From Pseudomonas sp. Q11 (GTDB taxonomy: Bacteria; Pseudomonadota; Gammaproteobacteria; Pseudomonadales; Pseudomonadaceae): DNA of 40,651 bases. The notes below the pieces were generated by a model. It searched no databases, was not told where the DNA came from, and was given only the letters and a program-made list of their open reading frames with translations. Each line of letters starts with the position of its first letter. Position 1 is the stretch's first letter. Both the position numbers and the translations under genes were made by a program. This document shows positions 1 through 7,165 of this stretch, in pieces. Location of the stretch: the NCBI RefSeq assembly GCF_024494355.1, contig NZ_JAKNQY010000002.1, positions 329,304 to 369,954 on the forward strand, read 5' to 3'.

Positions 1-421
1 GCTTGCTCGCGAAGACAGCGGTACATTCAACATGTCTATTGGCTGACCCACCGCCATCGCGAGCAAGCTTTGCTCCCACAGGGATCTGTGGCGAACACAT
101 ATCTTGCTGCCACACCAGAACCCATGTGGGAGCGAGCTTGCTCGCGAAGACAGCGGTACATTCAACATGTCTATTGGCTGACCCACCGCCATCGCGAGCA
201 AGCTTTGCTCCCACAGGGGGTCTGTGGCGAACACACATCTTGCTGCCACACCAGAACCCATGTGGGAGCGGGCTTGCTCGCGAAGACGGCGGTACATTCA
301 ACATGTCTATTGGCTGACCCACCGCCATCGCGAGCAAGCCCGCTCCCACAGGTCCAGCGGTGTGCCCAGATGTTGTGTTCGCCACAGATCCCCTGTGGGA
401 GCGAGCCTGCTCGCGATGGCG
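1..421. repeat. Tandem REPIN array
   Basis: Three copies of a REPIN-bearing unit lie head to tail, with a spacing of 135 then 136 bases measured from the GTACATTCAACATG block at about 21, 156 and 292. Each REPIN pairs a forward REP (GTGGGAGCGAGCTTGCTCGCGA type) with its inverted partner (ATCGCGAGCAAGC...GCTCCCACA) around a short unique middle. The first unit is cut by the window start. A further single REP at about 391-421 ends the array. Open frames here only read through repeat sequence and are not genes. Confidence 0.92.
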
Positions 422-449
422 TTCCAACAGACCATGATCACCTTCAGGA

Positions 450-1517
450 TCAACCGCGGCTGTTGAGTCGGGCCAGTGCCTCTTCGGCCAAGCGCCGGGT
501 CAGCTCGGCGGTCGACAGCTCGCGGCCCAAGGGAAACCCCTGGCCGGCCCAGAGGTTGCTGAAGTCCGCTTCATCCTTGGCCCGCAACGGCATCAACGCG
601 CCGCCAGCCAGGGGGAATGCCGGCGCCATCGGACTCATCGGCCCGATCTCGCGCATCACCCGGTTGACGATGCCCCGGGCCGGGCGGCCACTGAACAGGT
701 TGGTGACGGCAGTTTGACTTTCCTTGGCTGTGCGCAGCGCCCGGTGATGGGACGCGCTGATCTTGGCCTCGGGCGTGAACAGATAAGCGCTGCCCAGTTG
801 CACCGCCGATGCGCCCAGAGCAAACGCCGCGACGATGCCCCGCGCATCGCCAATACCGCCCGCAGCGATCACCGGCACGCTCACCGCATCCACCACCTGT
901 GGCAGCAAGGCAAACAGGCCGACCTGGGTGTTGAGGTCGTCGCTGAGGAACATCCCGCGATGGCCGCCGGCTTCATAGCCCATGGCGATGATCGCGTCGC
1001 ACCCGTGCTGTTCCAGCCAGATGGCTTCTTCAACAGTGGTGGCTGACGACAGAATTTTAGCGCCGGTGGCTTTCACCCGATCCAGCAGGGACTTTTCCGG
1101 CAGGCCAAAATGGAAGCTGACCACTTCAGGACGCATCTGCTCCAGCACCCGGCAGGCCGCATCATCGAACGGCATGCGGTTGGACACCGGCGTCGGCGCG
1201 TCGAAGTCGGCGCCCAGTTCCTCGTAGTAGGGCTTGAGGTGTTGCTTCCAGGCCTCGGCGCGTTGTTCATCGAACACAGGTGGCTGGTGACAGAAAAAAT
1301 TCACGTTGAACGGCTTGTCGGTCTGCTCGCTGATCGTCGTCAGCGCCTGGCGCAATTGCTCGACATCCAGCATCGCCGCCGGCATCGAACCCAGTCCACC
1401 GGCATTGCAGGCGGCGATCACCATGGCCGGCCCCGTCACTCCGGCCATCGGCCCCTGGATGATGGGCAGCTCGATGCCGAGCAGGTCAAGAATTCGAGTG
1501 TCTGGCCACTGGCTCAT
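450..1517 (-). CDS. Nitronate monooxygenase (2-nitropropane dioxygenase family)
   Basis: 355 residues. An FMN-dependent TIM-barrel enzyme of the family that oxidises toxic alkyl nitronates such as propionate-3-nitronate to carbonyl compounds and nitrite in the cytoplasm. Family motifs are visible in order: QGPM (21-24), VVSFHFG (132-138), GYEAGGHRG (180-188), AAGGIGD (218-224, FMN phosphate region) and GASAVQLGSAYLFTPE (235-250). The ATG has a GGAG about 10 bases upstream. The gene stands alone next to the REPIN array. The substrate is inferred from the family only; some members are annotated as enoyl-ACP reductase FabK-like, but the GHRG motif and the length favour class I nitronate monooxygenase. 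Confidence 0.88.
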   Translation of the reverse strand: MSQWPDTRILDLLGIELPIIQGPMAGVTGPAMVIAACNAGGLGSMPAAMLDVEQLRQALTTISEQTDKPFNVNFFCHQPPVFDEQRAEAWKQHLKPYYEELGADFDAPTPVSNRMPFDDAACRVLEQMRPEVVSFHFGLPEKSLLDRVKATGAKILSSATTVEEAIWLEQHGCDAIIAMGYEAGGHRGMFLSDDLNTQVGLFALLPQVVDAVSVPVIAAGGIGDARGIVAAFALGASAVQLGSAYLFTPEAKISASHHRALRTAKESQTAVTNLFSGRPARGIVNRVMREIGPMSPMAPAFPLAGGALMPLRAKDEADFSNLWAGQGFPLGRELSTAELTRRLAEEALARLNSRG

Positions 1518-1665
1518 GTGCGGGTCTCCGACGGCAGAAGAAAACAGGGGTTTTAGCAGGTGTGACCCGGCCAGGGCCAGTCGAGTTTTTCAATCGGATG
1601 CGGCAACTTGATCCCGACAGCAAGCGGGTTACCATGCGGGCTTCATTCATCAAGGAGCCTGACCC

Positions 1666-2154
1666 ATGGACGTCAAACTCAAGGCAGTCGAACCCTTCAC
1701 CGTGGCCGGCCTGCAGGTACACACGCGCAACGCTGACGAACAGCAGCCTGACACGGCACGGATCGGCCCGATGTGGCAGCAGTTCTTCACCGAAGGGGAG
1801 TTCGACAAGATTCCCGCCAGACTGTCGGAATCGTTCGTCTACGGGGTCTATTCCAACTATGAATCCGACGCCACCGGGTACTTTGAGGTGACGGCCGGGG
1901 TACAGGTGGATGCGACCAGTGCAGGCTACGCCGCCGTGGACATCGAAGGCGGGGATTACCTGGTGTTTTCGGCCAAGGGGCCGATGCCCGATTGCGTGAT
2001 CCAGACCTGGGGCCTGATCTGGGCATATTTCGCGGATAACCCGCAAACCCTGCGCCGGTTCGCCACCGATTTCGAGGTCTACAGCGGCCCCGATTCGGTG
2101 GCGATCTACATCGGCGTTCAGTCCGCGGACGAGCGTTCCAGCGCCAGCAACTGA
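1666..2154 (+). CDS. GyrI-like / AraC effector-binding domain protein
   Basis: 162 residues forming a single stand-alone GyrI-like small-molecule-binding domain (the fold found at the C-terminus of BmrR and Rob). It has no DNA-binding part. Recognisable segments are the start VKLKAVEPFTVAGLQV, the central IGPMWQQFF and YGVYSNYESDATGYFEVTAGV, and the end DFEVYSGPDSVAIYIGV. A good ribosome site (AAGGAG) precedes the ATG. Its last 37 bases overlap the end of the convergent ada gene. Such proteins bind hydrophobic compounds or, in E. coli GyrI, inhibit gyrase; the ligand here is unknown. Confidence 0.82.
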   Translation: MDVKLKAVEPFTVAGLQVHTRNADEQQPDTARIGPMWQQFFTEGEFDKIPARLSESFVYGVYSNYESDATGYFEVTAGVQVDATSAGYAAVDIEGGDYLVFSAKGPMPDCVIQTWGLIWAYFADNPQTLRRFATDFEVYSGPDSVAIYIGVQSADERSSASN

Positions 2155-3206
2155 CGTTTACGCTCCACGCCCCAGCGATAACCCGACAGGTTACCGTCGC
2201 TGCGCACCACCCGGTGGCAGGGGATCGCCACCGCCAGGCTGTTGGCGCCGCAGGCCTGGGCCACGGCGCGCACGGCCTTGGGCATGCCGATGCGCTGGGC
2301 GATCTCGGCGTAGCTGGCGGTGCTGCCCGGCGGAATATCCCGCAGGGCCTGCCAGACCCGTTCCTGGAACGCCGTGCCTTGCAGATCCAGCGGCAGGTCC
2401 AGGCCCAGGGCCGGTGCTTCGATAAAGCCCACCACCTGGGCGATCAACTGCTCGAATTCGCGGTCGGCTCCGATCAGGTTGGCGCGGCGAAACTTGTCTT
2501 GCAGGTCTCGCACCAGCGCGTTCGGATCGTCCCCGAGCAGAATCGCGCACACACCGCGTTCGCTTTGCGCCACCAGAATCGCCCCCAGGGAACATTGGCC
2601 CACGGCGAAGCGGATATCGGTGTTCTGCCCGGCGGCGCGGTAATCGGCGGGTTTCATGCCCAGCACCTTGTCGGCGGCTTCATAGAAGCGACTGTTGGAA
2701 TTGAAGCCGGCGTCGTACAGCGCTTCGGTGATCGATCCACCCTCGCTCAGGCGTTCGCGCACCTTGCGCGAGCGGTGGGCGGCGGCATAACCCTTGGGCG
2801 TCAGGCCGGTGACGGCCTTGAACACCCGGTGGAAATGGAAGGGGCTCAAGCCTGCGCTTTGTGCCAGTTCATTGAGTCCAGGCAGTTCTTCGGCGGCCTC
2901 GATCTGCCGGCAGGCGGCTGCGACCCGGGCCGCTTGTTGGGTGGCGATCTGGGTCTGGTCCCTGGCCACCCGCTTGCTGGGACGATACCCCGCCGCCTGG
3001 GCCTGTTCCGGCGTGTCGAAAAATTCCACGTTACGCGGGTTGGGCAGGCGCGACAGGCTGCTGGGGTGGCAATAGATGCCGGTGGTCTTCACGCCATAGA
3101 CGAATTGCCCGTCGGCGCTTGGATCCCGGGCGAGCACGGCGGCCCAGCGAGGATCCAGTTCAGCGGTAAGGGTGTTCGAAGTGCTGTTCATGGTCGTTAT
3201 GTCCAT
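2118..3206 (-). CDS. ada: Ada-type regulator / O6-methylguanine-DNA methyltransferase with degenerate zinc site
   Basis: 362 residues. Order: Ada N-terminal metal-binding domain (about 16-82), AraC-type helix-turn-helix (about 95-192), and the methyl-acceptor ribonuclease-like and active-site domain (about 200-360) with the IPCHRVV motif whose C330 takes the methyl or alkyl group from O6-alkylguanine. In E. coli Ada the N-terminal domain uses four cysteines to hold zinc. Here only the first is kept (C46 in TTGIYCHPSS). The others read S50, S77 and V80 (GYRPSKRV), so phosphotriester sensing and methyl switching are doubtful while direct repair should be intact. An inner ATG at 3191 is an alternative start; neither start has a strong ribosome site. 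It follows alkB by 73 bases on the same strand, suggesting one operon. Confidence 0.93.
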   Translation of the reverse strand: MDITTMNSTSNTLTAELDPRWAAVLARDPSADGQFVYGVKTTGIYCHPSSLSRLPNPRNVEFFDTPEQAQAAGYRPSKRVARDQTQIATQQAARVAAACRQIEAAEELPGLNELAQSAGLSPFHFHRVFKAVTGLTPKGYAAAHRSRKVRERLSEGGSITEALYDAGFNSNSRFYEAADKVLGMKPADYRAAGQNTDIRFAVGQCSLGAILVAQSERGVCAILLGDDPNALVRDLQDKFRRANLIGADREFEQLIAQVVGFIEAPALGLDLPLDLQGTAFQERVWQALRDIPPGSTASYAEIAQRIGMPKAVRAVAQACGANSLAVAIPCHRVVRSDGNLSGYRWGVERKRQLLALERSSAD

Positions 3207-3279
3207 TGGCCCGTTTTGGCTAAGGTAGCGAGCCTGTGAGATGGCAACACTCCGGGTCTTGCGGTTGAATTCTGCACCT

Positions 3280-3960
3280 TCATCCGGCGGTGCGAAATGT
3301 CAGGTTGATCCGCTGGGCGCCCAGCTTCGGATGCTGGCCTTCCTTGAGCGCCAGCACGCCGTGAAAACGCATTCGGTCCACGCCGCCCCAGACCACGATA
3401 TCGCCGTGAAACAACGGAACACGAAGGCTTTTGTCACTGCGCTCGAACCCGCCGAACTGAAACACCGCCGGCAAGCCCAGGGACATCGAGACGATGGGGG
3501 CGCTGAGGCAACGTTCGTTCTTGTCCTGGTGCAGCGACATCCGCGCGCCGGGCACGTAACGGTTGATCAGGCAGGCGTCGGGCTCGAAGTGTTTGAAGTG
3601 TGCCTGCCGGGCGGCGGCCTGGGCCAGTTCGCGGAACACCGCTGGCATGTCGGGCCAGGGCAGGCCGGTCTGTGGGTCGTGAGTCGTGTAGCGATAGCCG
3701 CTGCGGTCGGTGGTCCAGCCCAGAGCGCCGCAACTGCTCAAGGCCACCGACATGGTAAAACCGCCAGGCGTGACCATCTGCCGGAATGGCGCGGCCAGCA
3801 ACACCGCTTCCAGGGCCGGCAGCAACCGTTCGAGCCAGGGCAGGGCGAAACCGCGCAACACAAACGCCTGCTCGCCGATCTGTTCGGTCAGGCCGGGTGT
3901 CGTCGGCGTCTGGTCGGCGAACAGATCCAGCGTGATGGGGGTGTCGTCACTGCGCATCAT
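3280..3960 (-). CDS. alkB: DNA oxidative demethylase AlkB
   Basis: 226 residues from ATG 3960 (an adjacent ATG at 3957 is equally possible). An Fe(II)/2-oxoglutarate dioxygenase that removes methyl groups from 1-methyladenine and 3-methylcytosine in DNA. Visible motifs: FRQMVTPGGFTMSVA, LGWTTDRSGYRY, DACLINRYVPGARMSLHQDKNE (the HxD iron ligands), FHGDIVVWGG, RFHGV (third iron ligand) and QRINLTFR, whose arginines bind 2-oxoglutarate. These follow E. coli AlkB closely. The longer open frame up to 4014 would overlap the upstream oxygenase much more and is not needed. The start overlaps the last codons of that gene, which suggests translational coupling. Confidence 0.95.
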   Translation of the reverse strand: MMRSDDTPITLDLFADQTPTTPGLTEQIGEQAFVLRGFALPWLERLLPALEAVLLAAPFRQMVTPGGFTMSVALSSCGALGWTTDRSGYRYTTHDPQTGLPWPDMPAVFRELAQAAARQAHFKHFEPDACLINRYVPGARMSLHQDKNERCLSAPIVSMSLGLPAVFQFGGFERSDKSLRVPLFHGDIVVWGGVDRMRFHGVLALKEGQHPKLGAQRINLTFRTAG

Positions 3961-4675
3961 GAAAAATGATTCCAAGTGTATGCCGGCTGCCGCTGTGCAC
4001 GCGGCTGACGCCATGGCGCATGTTCACCCGATAATAACCGCGAACGCCTTTGACCGGCCGTTGATGCACGGTAAACACCAGCGCATCGCCCTGTTTCAGA
4101 TCGATAACCTGCGCACGTGACTGCATGCGCGGGCGCTGCTCAGTGAGAACGAACTCGCCGCCGCTAAAGTCCTGGTCCGGTTCCGACAGCAGAATCGCCA
4201 CCTGCAACGGGAACACGTGCTCGCCGTACAGATCCTGATGCAGGCAGTTGTAGTCCTGCGGGCCGTATTGCAGCAACAACGGCGTAGGACGCCGTTGCCC
4301 TGCCGCGTGACAGCGTTGAACGAAAGCCGGGTGTTCGTTGGGATATCGCACCTCAATTCCCAGGCATTCATTCCAGCGATTGGCCAGGGGCGCCAGCGCC
4401 GGGTACAACGACTGACGCAGGTGCTGGACCACATCGGGCAGCGGATAGCGAAAATACTGATATTCGCCGCGCCCGAATCCATGGCGGGCCATGATCACCT
4501 TCGAACGGAAAAGGCTGGGTTCAGCGTATAGGCCACTGAGCATTGTGCATTGCTCGGCCGTAAGCAGGTTGCGGATGATTGCGCTGCCGTCCTGCTCGAG
4601 GTTTTGTTCCAGGGACGGCCGATCAAGGCCGTCTATGTGTTGTGTCAGCGAGGGGGCTTGCAGGATAGCGGACAT
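3947..4675 (-). CDS. 2OG-Fe(II) oxygenase of the alkylation-repair neighbourhood
   Basis: 242 residues from ATG 4675 (MSAILQAPSL). A longer open frame reaches 4891, but its first 30 or so residues are read from a REPIN and are rejected. The core shows the HxD iron motif in NCLHQDLYGEHVFPLQVAILLSEP, then FSGGEFVLTEQRPRMQSR, GDALVFTVHQRPVKG and YYRVNMRHGVSRV, which carries the distal histidine and arginine. This matches the bacterial 2-oxoglutarate oxygenase family often annotated as acting in oxidative repair of damaged DNA (Oxygenase-NA type). Its end overlaps the start of alkB and ada follows, so a role in alkylation damage is inferred from context. Its actual substrate is not known to me. 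Confidence 0.85.
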   Translation of the reverse strand: MSAILQAPSLTQHIDGLDRPSLEQNLEQDGSAIIRNLLTAEQCTMLSGLYAEPSLFRSKVIMARHGFGRGEYQYFRYPLPDVVQHLRQSLYPALAPLANRWNECLGIEVRYPNEHPAFVQRCHAAGQRRPTPLLLQYGPQDYNCLHQDLYGEHVFPLQVAILLSEPDQDFSGGEFVLTEQRPRMQSRAQVIDLKQGDALVFTVHQRPVKGVRGYYRVNMRHGVSRVHSGSRHTLGIIFHDAQ

Positions 4676-4801
4676 GCGCACAAACCTTGGTGGGAAAGGT
4701 TGGCCAGTCTGGGGGAGTATCCAGGCGGTTGACACTCCGGAGCTTGCGATCAATGTCTGCCGAAGGGGCTGGCGGTGATCCGTGCTGGCCGGGCACAGCC
4801 C

Positions 4802-4891
4802 TGTGGCGAGGGAGCTTGCTCCCGCTCGGTTGCGCAGCGACCGCCCCAGGGGCCTGCTGCGCAGTCCAGCGGGAGCAAGCTCCCTCGCCAC
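4802..4891. repeat. REPIN (GTGGCGAGGGAGC type)
   Basis: Inverted pair: TGTGGCGAGGGAGCTTGCTC at the left and GAGCAAGCTCCCTCGCCAC at the right around a short GC-rich middle that can itself pair (GCGCAGCGAC / CTGCGCAGTC). The same type recurs at 8086 and 16878. Confidence 0.9.
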
Positions 4892-4909
4892 CGAGGTCCA
4901 ACGAGATTT

Positions 4910-5080
4910 TTACAGCGCTTTGCTGACTTTGACGTCGCTGATCACATCATCGGTTTGGCCATGCATCGCCTGCAGCGCTGCCATGGCTTCGTCCACTGTA
5001 CCGGTTTCAAGTTGTGCAAATTCGAAGCGGCGTTCGCCGTTAAGTTTGTAATTGATGACGTATTTGGTTGTCTGGGCCAC
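4910..5080 (-). CDS. Small unknown protein, GTG start
   Basis: 56 residues if read from the GTG at 5080. The protein begins MAQTTKYVINYKLNGERRFE and ends VISDVKVSKAL. An in-frame stop lies about 30 bases above the GTG, so the protein cannot be much longer; no ATG precedes the conserved-looking YVINYKLNGERRFEFA segment. It lies 28 bases below the DUF1883 gene on the same strand, probably in one transcript. The ribosome site is weak (ACAGG). It is soluble, with no signal sequence. The alternating hydrophobic pattern suggests a small beta-alpha fold. I do not recognise a function. Confidence 0.6.
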   Translation of the reverse strand: MAQTTKYVINYKLNGERRFEFAQLETGTVDEAMAALQAMHGQTDDVISDVKVSKAL

Positions 5081-5108
5081 GGTTTTGCCTGTCTTGAAGG
5101 GGCGATGC

Positions 5109-5411
5109 TCAGCTCAGTTTCGAGCTGGAACGCCGGATGATTTTGATCTTGTGGGTCAGGGTCGGCTTGCGCGTGACACTGATGGCACGGCGGTTGACGG
5201 TGTCGATGGTGATGTTCCAGAAACCGGTACTTGGTGCGGTGATCCTGGCCGGGAACGTATCGAACGCGCCGCCGTGATAAGTATGCCGGCCACCGTTCTT
5301 GAAACTGCGGAAGTTGGCATCGTTCATCAAGCGGATGTTGCACATTTGAGAGCATTCGATGACGACGATATCGTCTTCGTTGAGGTGCTCGCGCTGGTGT
5401 ATGAATTTCAT
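5109..5411 (-). CDS. DUF1883 domain protein
   Basis: 100 residues from ATG 5411, chosen over an ATG ten codons upstream because it has a strong GGAGG seven bases before it. The whole protein is one DUF1883 domain: MKFIHQREHLNEDDIVVIEC, then RLMNDANFRSFKNGGRHTYHGG, FPARITAPSTGFWNITID and a basic tail (KIKIIRRSSSKLS). The fold family is a small beta sandwich of unknown role. No signal peptide is present, so it is probably cytoplasmic. It is divergent from the lipoprotein gene at 5613. Confidence 0.8.
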   Translation of the reverse strand: MKFIHQREHLNEDDIVVIECSQMCNIRLMNDANFRSFKNGGRHTYHGGAFDTFPARITAPSTGFWNITIDTVNRRAISVTRKPTLTHKIKIIRRSSSKLS

Positions 5412-5612
5412 GGGCGCCTCCGGAAGGGCTTTTTCTACCAAATCAAAACGATAGCAAGGGGCAATGGTGCGCAGTTTATCAGCACCGAGTGCTAATATCC
5501 GGCCCGCGCCTCACGCTTTGTTCATTTATCGCAGGATGCGCAAAAAAAAGACGCAGGACGCCGGAGAAAAGCAGCGTTTGCACTGTCGGAGGATCTTTAT
5601 CGGAGGAATCAT

Positions 5613-5963
5613 ATGAAGCGCAGCGTGTGGGTGTTGGCATTGGCCATGAGTGGATGTGCATCGGTATCGGACATCAACCAGACGCCGCCCACCATGAATG
5701 TCATCTCCGGAAAGAAACCTCAGGAATATGCCAAGTGCGTCGCTGACAAGCTGGCCAGCACCCGTGGTCCGCTGCAAATGGAACCTCACAAAAATGGCGT
5801 TCGCTTGATCGTCCCCGGCAAATTGTCGACGCTGCCGGCGGCGGTGTTCGACATTGACGAGCGCTCCAGCGGCAGCAGCATCAAGCTGCACGAAAGCCTG
5901 TCCAATGTGCCTGTGCGCCCGGGTGATGTGCAGGACGCGGCCAACGCCTGCATTTCCGGTTGA
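5613..5963 (+). CDS. Small lipoprotein of unknown function
   Basis: 116 residues. The N-terminus MKRSVWVLALAMSGCAS is a lipoprotein signal with the lipobox MSGC, so the mature protein should start at C15 and sit in the cell envelope. The rest (PQEYAKCVADKLASTRGP ... AAVFDIDERSSGSSIKLHES ... DVQDAANACISG) is soluble, with two later cysteines that could form a disulfide. The ATG has GGAGG just upstream, and a second identical CGGAGGA 14 bases earlier. I do not recognise the family. Confidence 0.8.
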   Translation: MKRSVWVLALAMSGCASVSDINQTPPTMNVISGKKPQEYAKCVADKLASTRGPLQMEPHKNGVRLIVPGKLSTLPAAVFDIDERSSGSSIKLHESLSNVPVRPGDVQDAANACISG

Positions 5964-6022
5964 GCCAGGGCTTGGCCTGACGAGCAGGCCGGGCATCGGA
6001 TAAACTGCCGCCCTCGACAAAA

Positions 6023-6050
6023 ATGCCGCCACGGCCGACGTTGGCGGCAT
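6023..6050. other. Intergenic hairpin
   Basis: Perfect nine-base inverted repeat ATGCCGCCA / TGGCGGCAT around a ten-base loop, between the lipoprotein gene and the small gene at 6072. No T-run follows, so it is a weak terminator at best and may be an mRNA-processing or stability hairpin. Confidence 0.5.
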
Positions 6051-6071
6051 GGTCATTTATGGAGTCAGTCG

Positions 6072-6302
6072 ATGAAGCGCGAGCAGGTGCGTGTGCGCCA
6101 TGCAGAAGGTCTTATCTGTGCCACCCATGTGATTCAGAACCCGGCGAACCCGGGGGAGTGGATCGTCTTTTTCAAGAAAAGCGCAGGGCGCAGCTTTTTT
6201 CTGGTGGATGACCAGGATGAAGTTGAATCCTTCAGCCGTCTCGACGACCTGATCGAGATCATCCGCGGCCTGGGGATCAAGTTCGCCGAGATCCACATCT
6301 GA
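6072..6302 (+). CDS. Small conserved-looking protein of unknown function
   Basis: 76 residues, ATG with GGAG upstream. It begins MKREQVRVRHAEGLICATHV, with a middle of beta-strand character (GEWIVFFKKSAGRSFFLVDD) and an amphipathic helix (SRLDDLIEIIRGLGIKFAEI) at the end. No signal peptide or membrane segment. The codon pattern is that of its neighbours, so it is likely a real gene. No function can be assigned. Confidence 0.7.
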   Translation: MKREQVRVRHAEGLICATHVIQNPANPGEWIVFFKKSAGRSFFLVDDQDEVESFSRLDDLIEIIRGLGIKFAEIHI

Positions 6303-6316
6303 GTGTCAGGACACTC
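6301..6316. terminator. Short hairpin between convergent genes
   Basis: GAGTGT / ACACTC with a four-base loop, at the junction of the convergent genes ending at 6302 and 6319. No clear T-run, so only a possible bidirectional transcription end. Confidence 0.3.
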
Positions 6317-6318
6317 GT

Positions 6319-6600
6319 CTATTTACACACCACCAGCACGCTGCGGCTGGTGAAGTTGCCGACATCGACCCCCAGGGTCTTTTCGCTTTCCTTGGCTCGC
6401 GGCGTGCCATCGGTGCCCACGATGCGGTAACCGGTGCCGGCACAGGAGGCGTCAGCCTTTTCATAGCAGGTGGCCCAGGAGTTCGCTTCGCCCGAGCAAT
6501 CGATGGTCAGGCCTTGTTCGCCGCTGTTCAGGTAGGTTTTTTCGGCCGTGGCACAGCCCGCCAGGGCCAGGACTGCAAACAGCGCCAGAAGTTTTTTCAT
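6319..6600 (-). CDS. Small lipoprotein of unknown function
   Basis: 93 residues. MKKLLALFAVLALAGCATAE is a textbook lipoprotein signal with lipobox LAGC (mature C16). The remainder carries three further cysteines (TIDCSGEANSWATC, ASCAGTGYRIVG) and a fourth near the end (VLVVCK), suggesting disulfide-stabilised packing in the periplasm. The segment YEKADASCAGTGYRIVG recalls short Pseudomonas lipoproteins of unknown role. Convergent with the gene at 6072. Confidence 0.82.
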   Translation of the reverse strand: MKKLLALFAVLALAGCATAEKTYLNSGEQGLTIDCSGEANSWATCYEKADASCAGTGYRIVGTDGTPRAKESEKTLGVDVGNFTSRSVLVVCK

Positions 6601-6716
6601 GGAATCGTCATCGAGAAGGAAGGGGCTGGCGCGAGATTATAGCGAATGGCCATTTCGGTACAGATAAACAAAGCCTCGTTCCATGTTCAAACGACATTTA
6701 CTTGAGGCTTGTCCAG

Positions 6717-6932
6717 TTATTTTTTACGACGGGGGCTGCGCGCTGGAGCCGTTTCACGCTCTTTTGCTGCCGGGGCAGAACGCTCGTCCTGGAACACCCC
6801 GGCCACTTCCACCGCCATCGCTTTGCTGGGCAAGGGGCCAGCGACCTGTTCACCGTGGTAGTTGATAATCCACCACTGACCGTCTTTGTCTTGGCTGACC
6901 GAATAACCGTTTGCGTTTTTTGTTGCCGACAT
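6717..6932 (-). CDS. Small unknown protein with basic C-terminal tail
   Basis: 71 residues, with GAGG about ten bases before the ATG. The first part (GYSVSQDKDGQWWIINYHGEQVAGPLPSKAMAVEVAGVF) looks like a small beta-hairpin plus helix domain, and the tail (PARSPRRKK) is strongly basic. It might bind nucleic acid, but that is a guess. No signal peptide. Function unknown. Confidence 0.65.
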   Translation of the reverse strand: MSATKNANGYSVSQDKDGQWWIINYHGEQVAGPLPSKAMAVEVAGVFQDERSAPAAKERETAPARSPRRKK

Positions 6933-7165
6933 CTAGCTGCCTCATTGGCGGGATCAAGGGCGCCATGATACGTCAAATGCTCGCAAACAGCGCCTATGAG
7001 CGTACAGTGAGACCGCTGGGCTATCGCAACGAAAGGCGATTGAACTATCCGCTATTTTTTATTTCTCTATGATGGCACCGGTTGGCCAGCCCGGGCATTG
7101 TAAGGTGCCTGCAGCCTGATTAGACTGCGCCGAAACTCGTACACACCGCCTTTTCAAGGACTTAT

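Noticed and set aside
1..421. CRISPR array suspected from regularly spaced repeats
   Set aside because: The repeats are REP hairpins in alternating orientation, the spacers are themselves repeated rather than unique, and no cas genes are present.
70..717. Long plus-strand open frame at the window start
   Set aside because: It translates REP repeats and then the antisense strand of the nitronate monooxygenase gene.
2214..3239. 341-codon plus-strand frame opposite ada
   Set aside because: Antisense shadow of ada; the composition is typical of reverse reading of a GC-rich gene.
4676..4891. N-terminal extension of the 2OG oxygenase frame
   Set aside because: The first part is REPIN sequence read as protein; the family-like sequence starts at the ATG at 4675.
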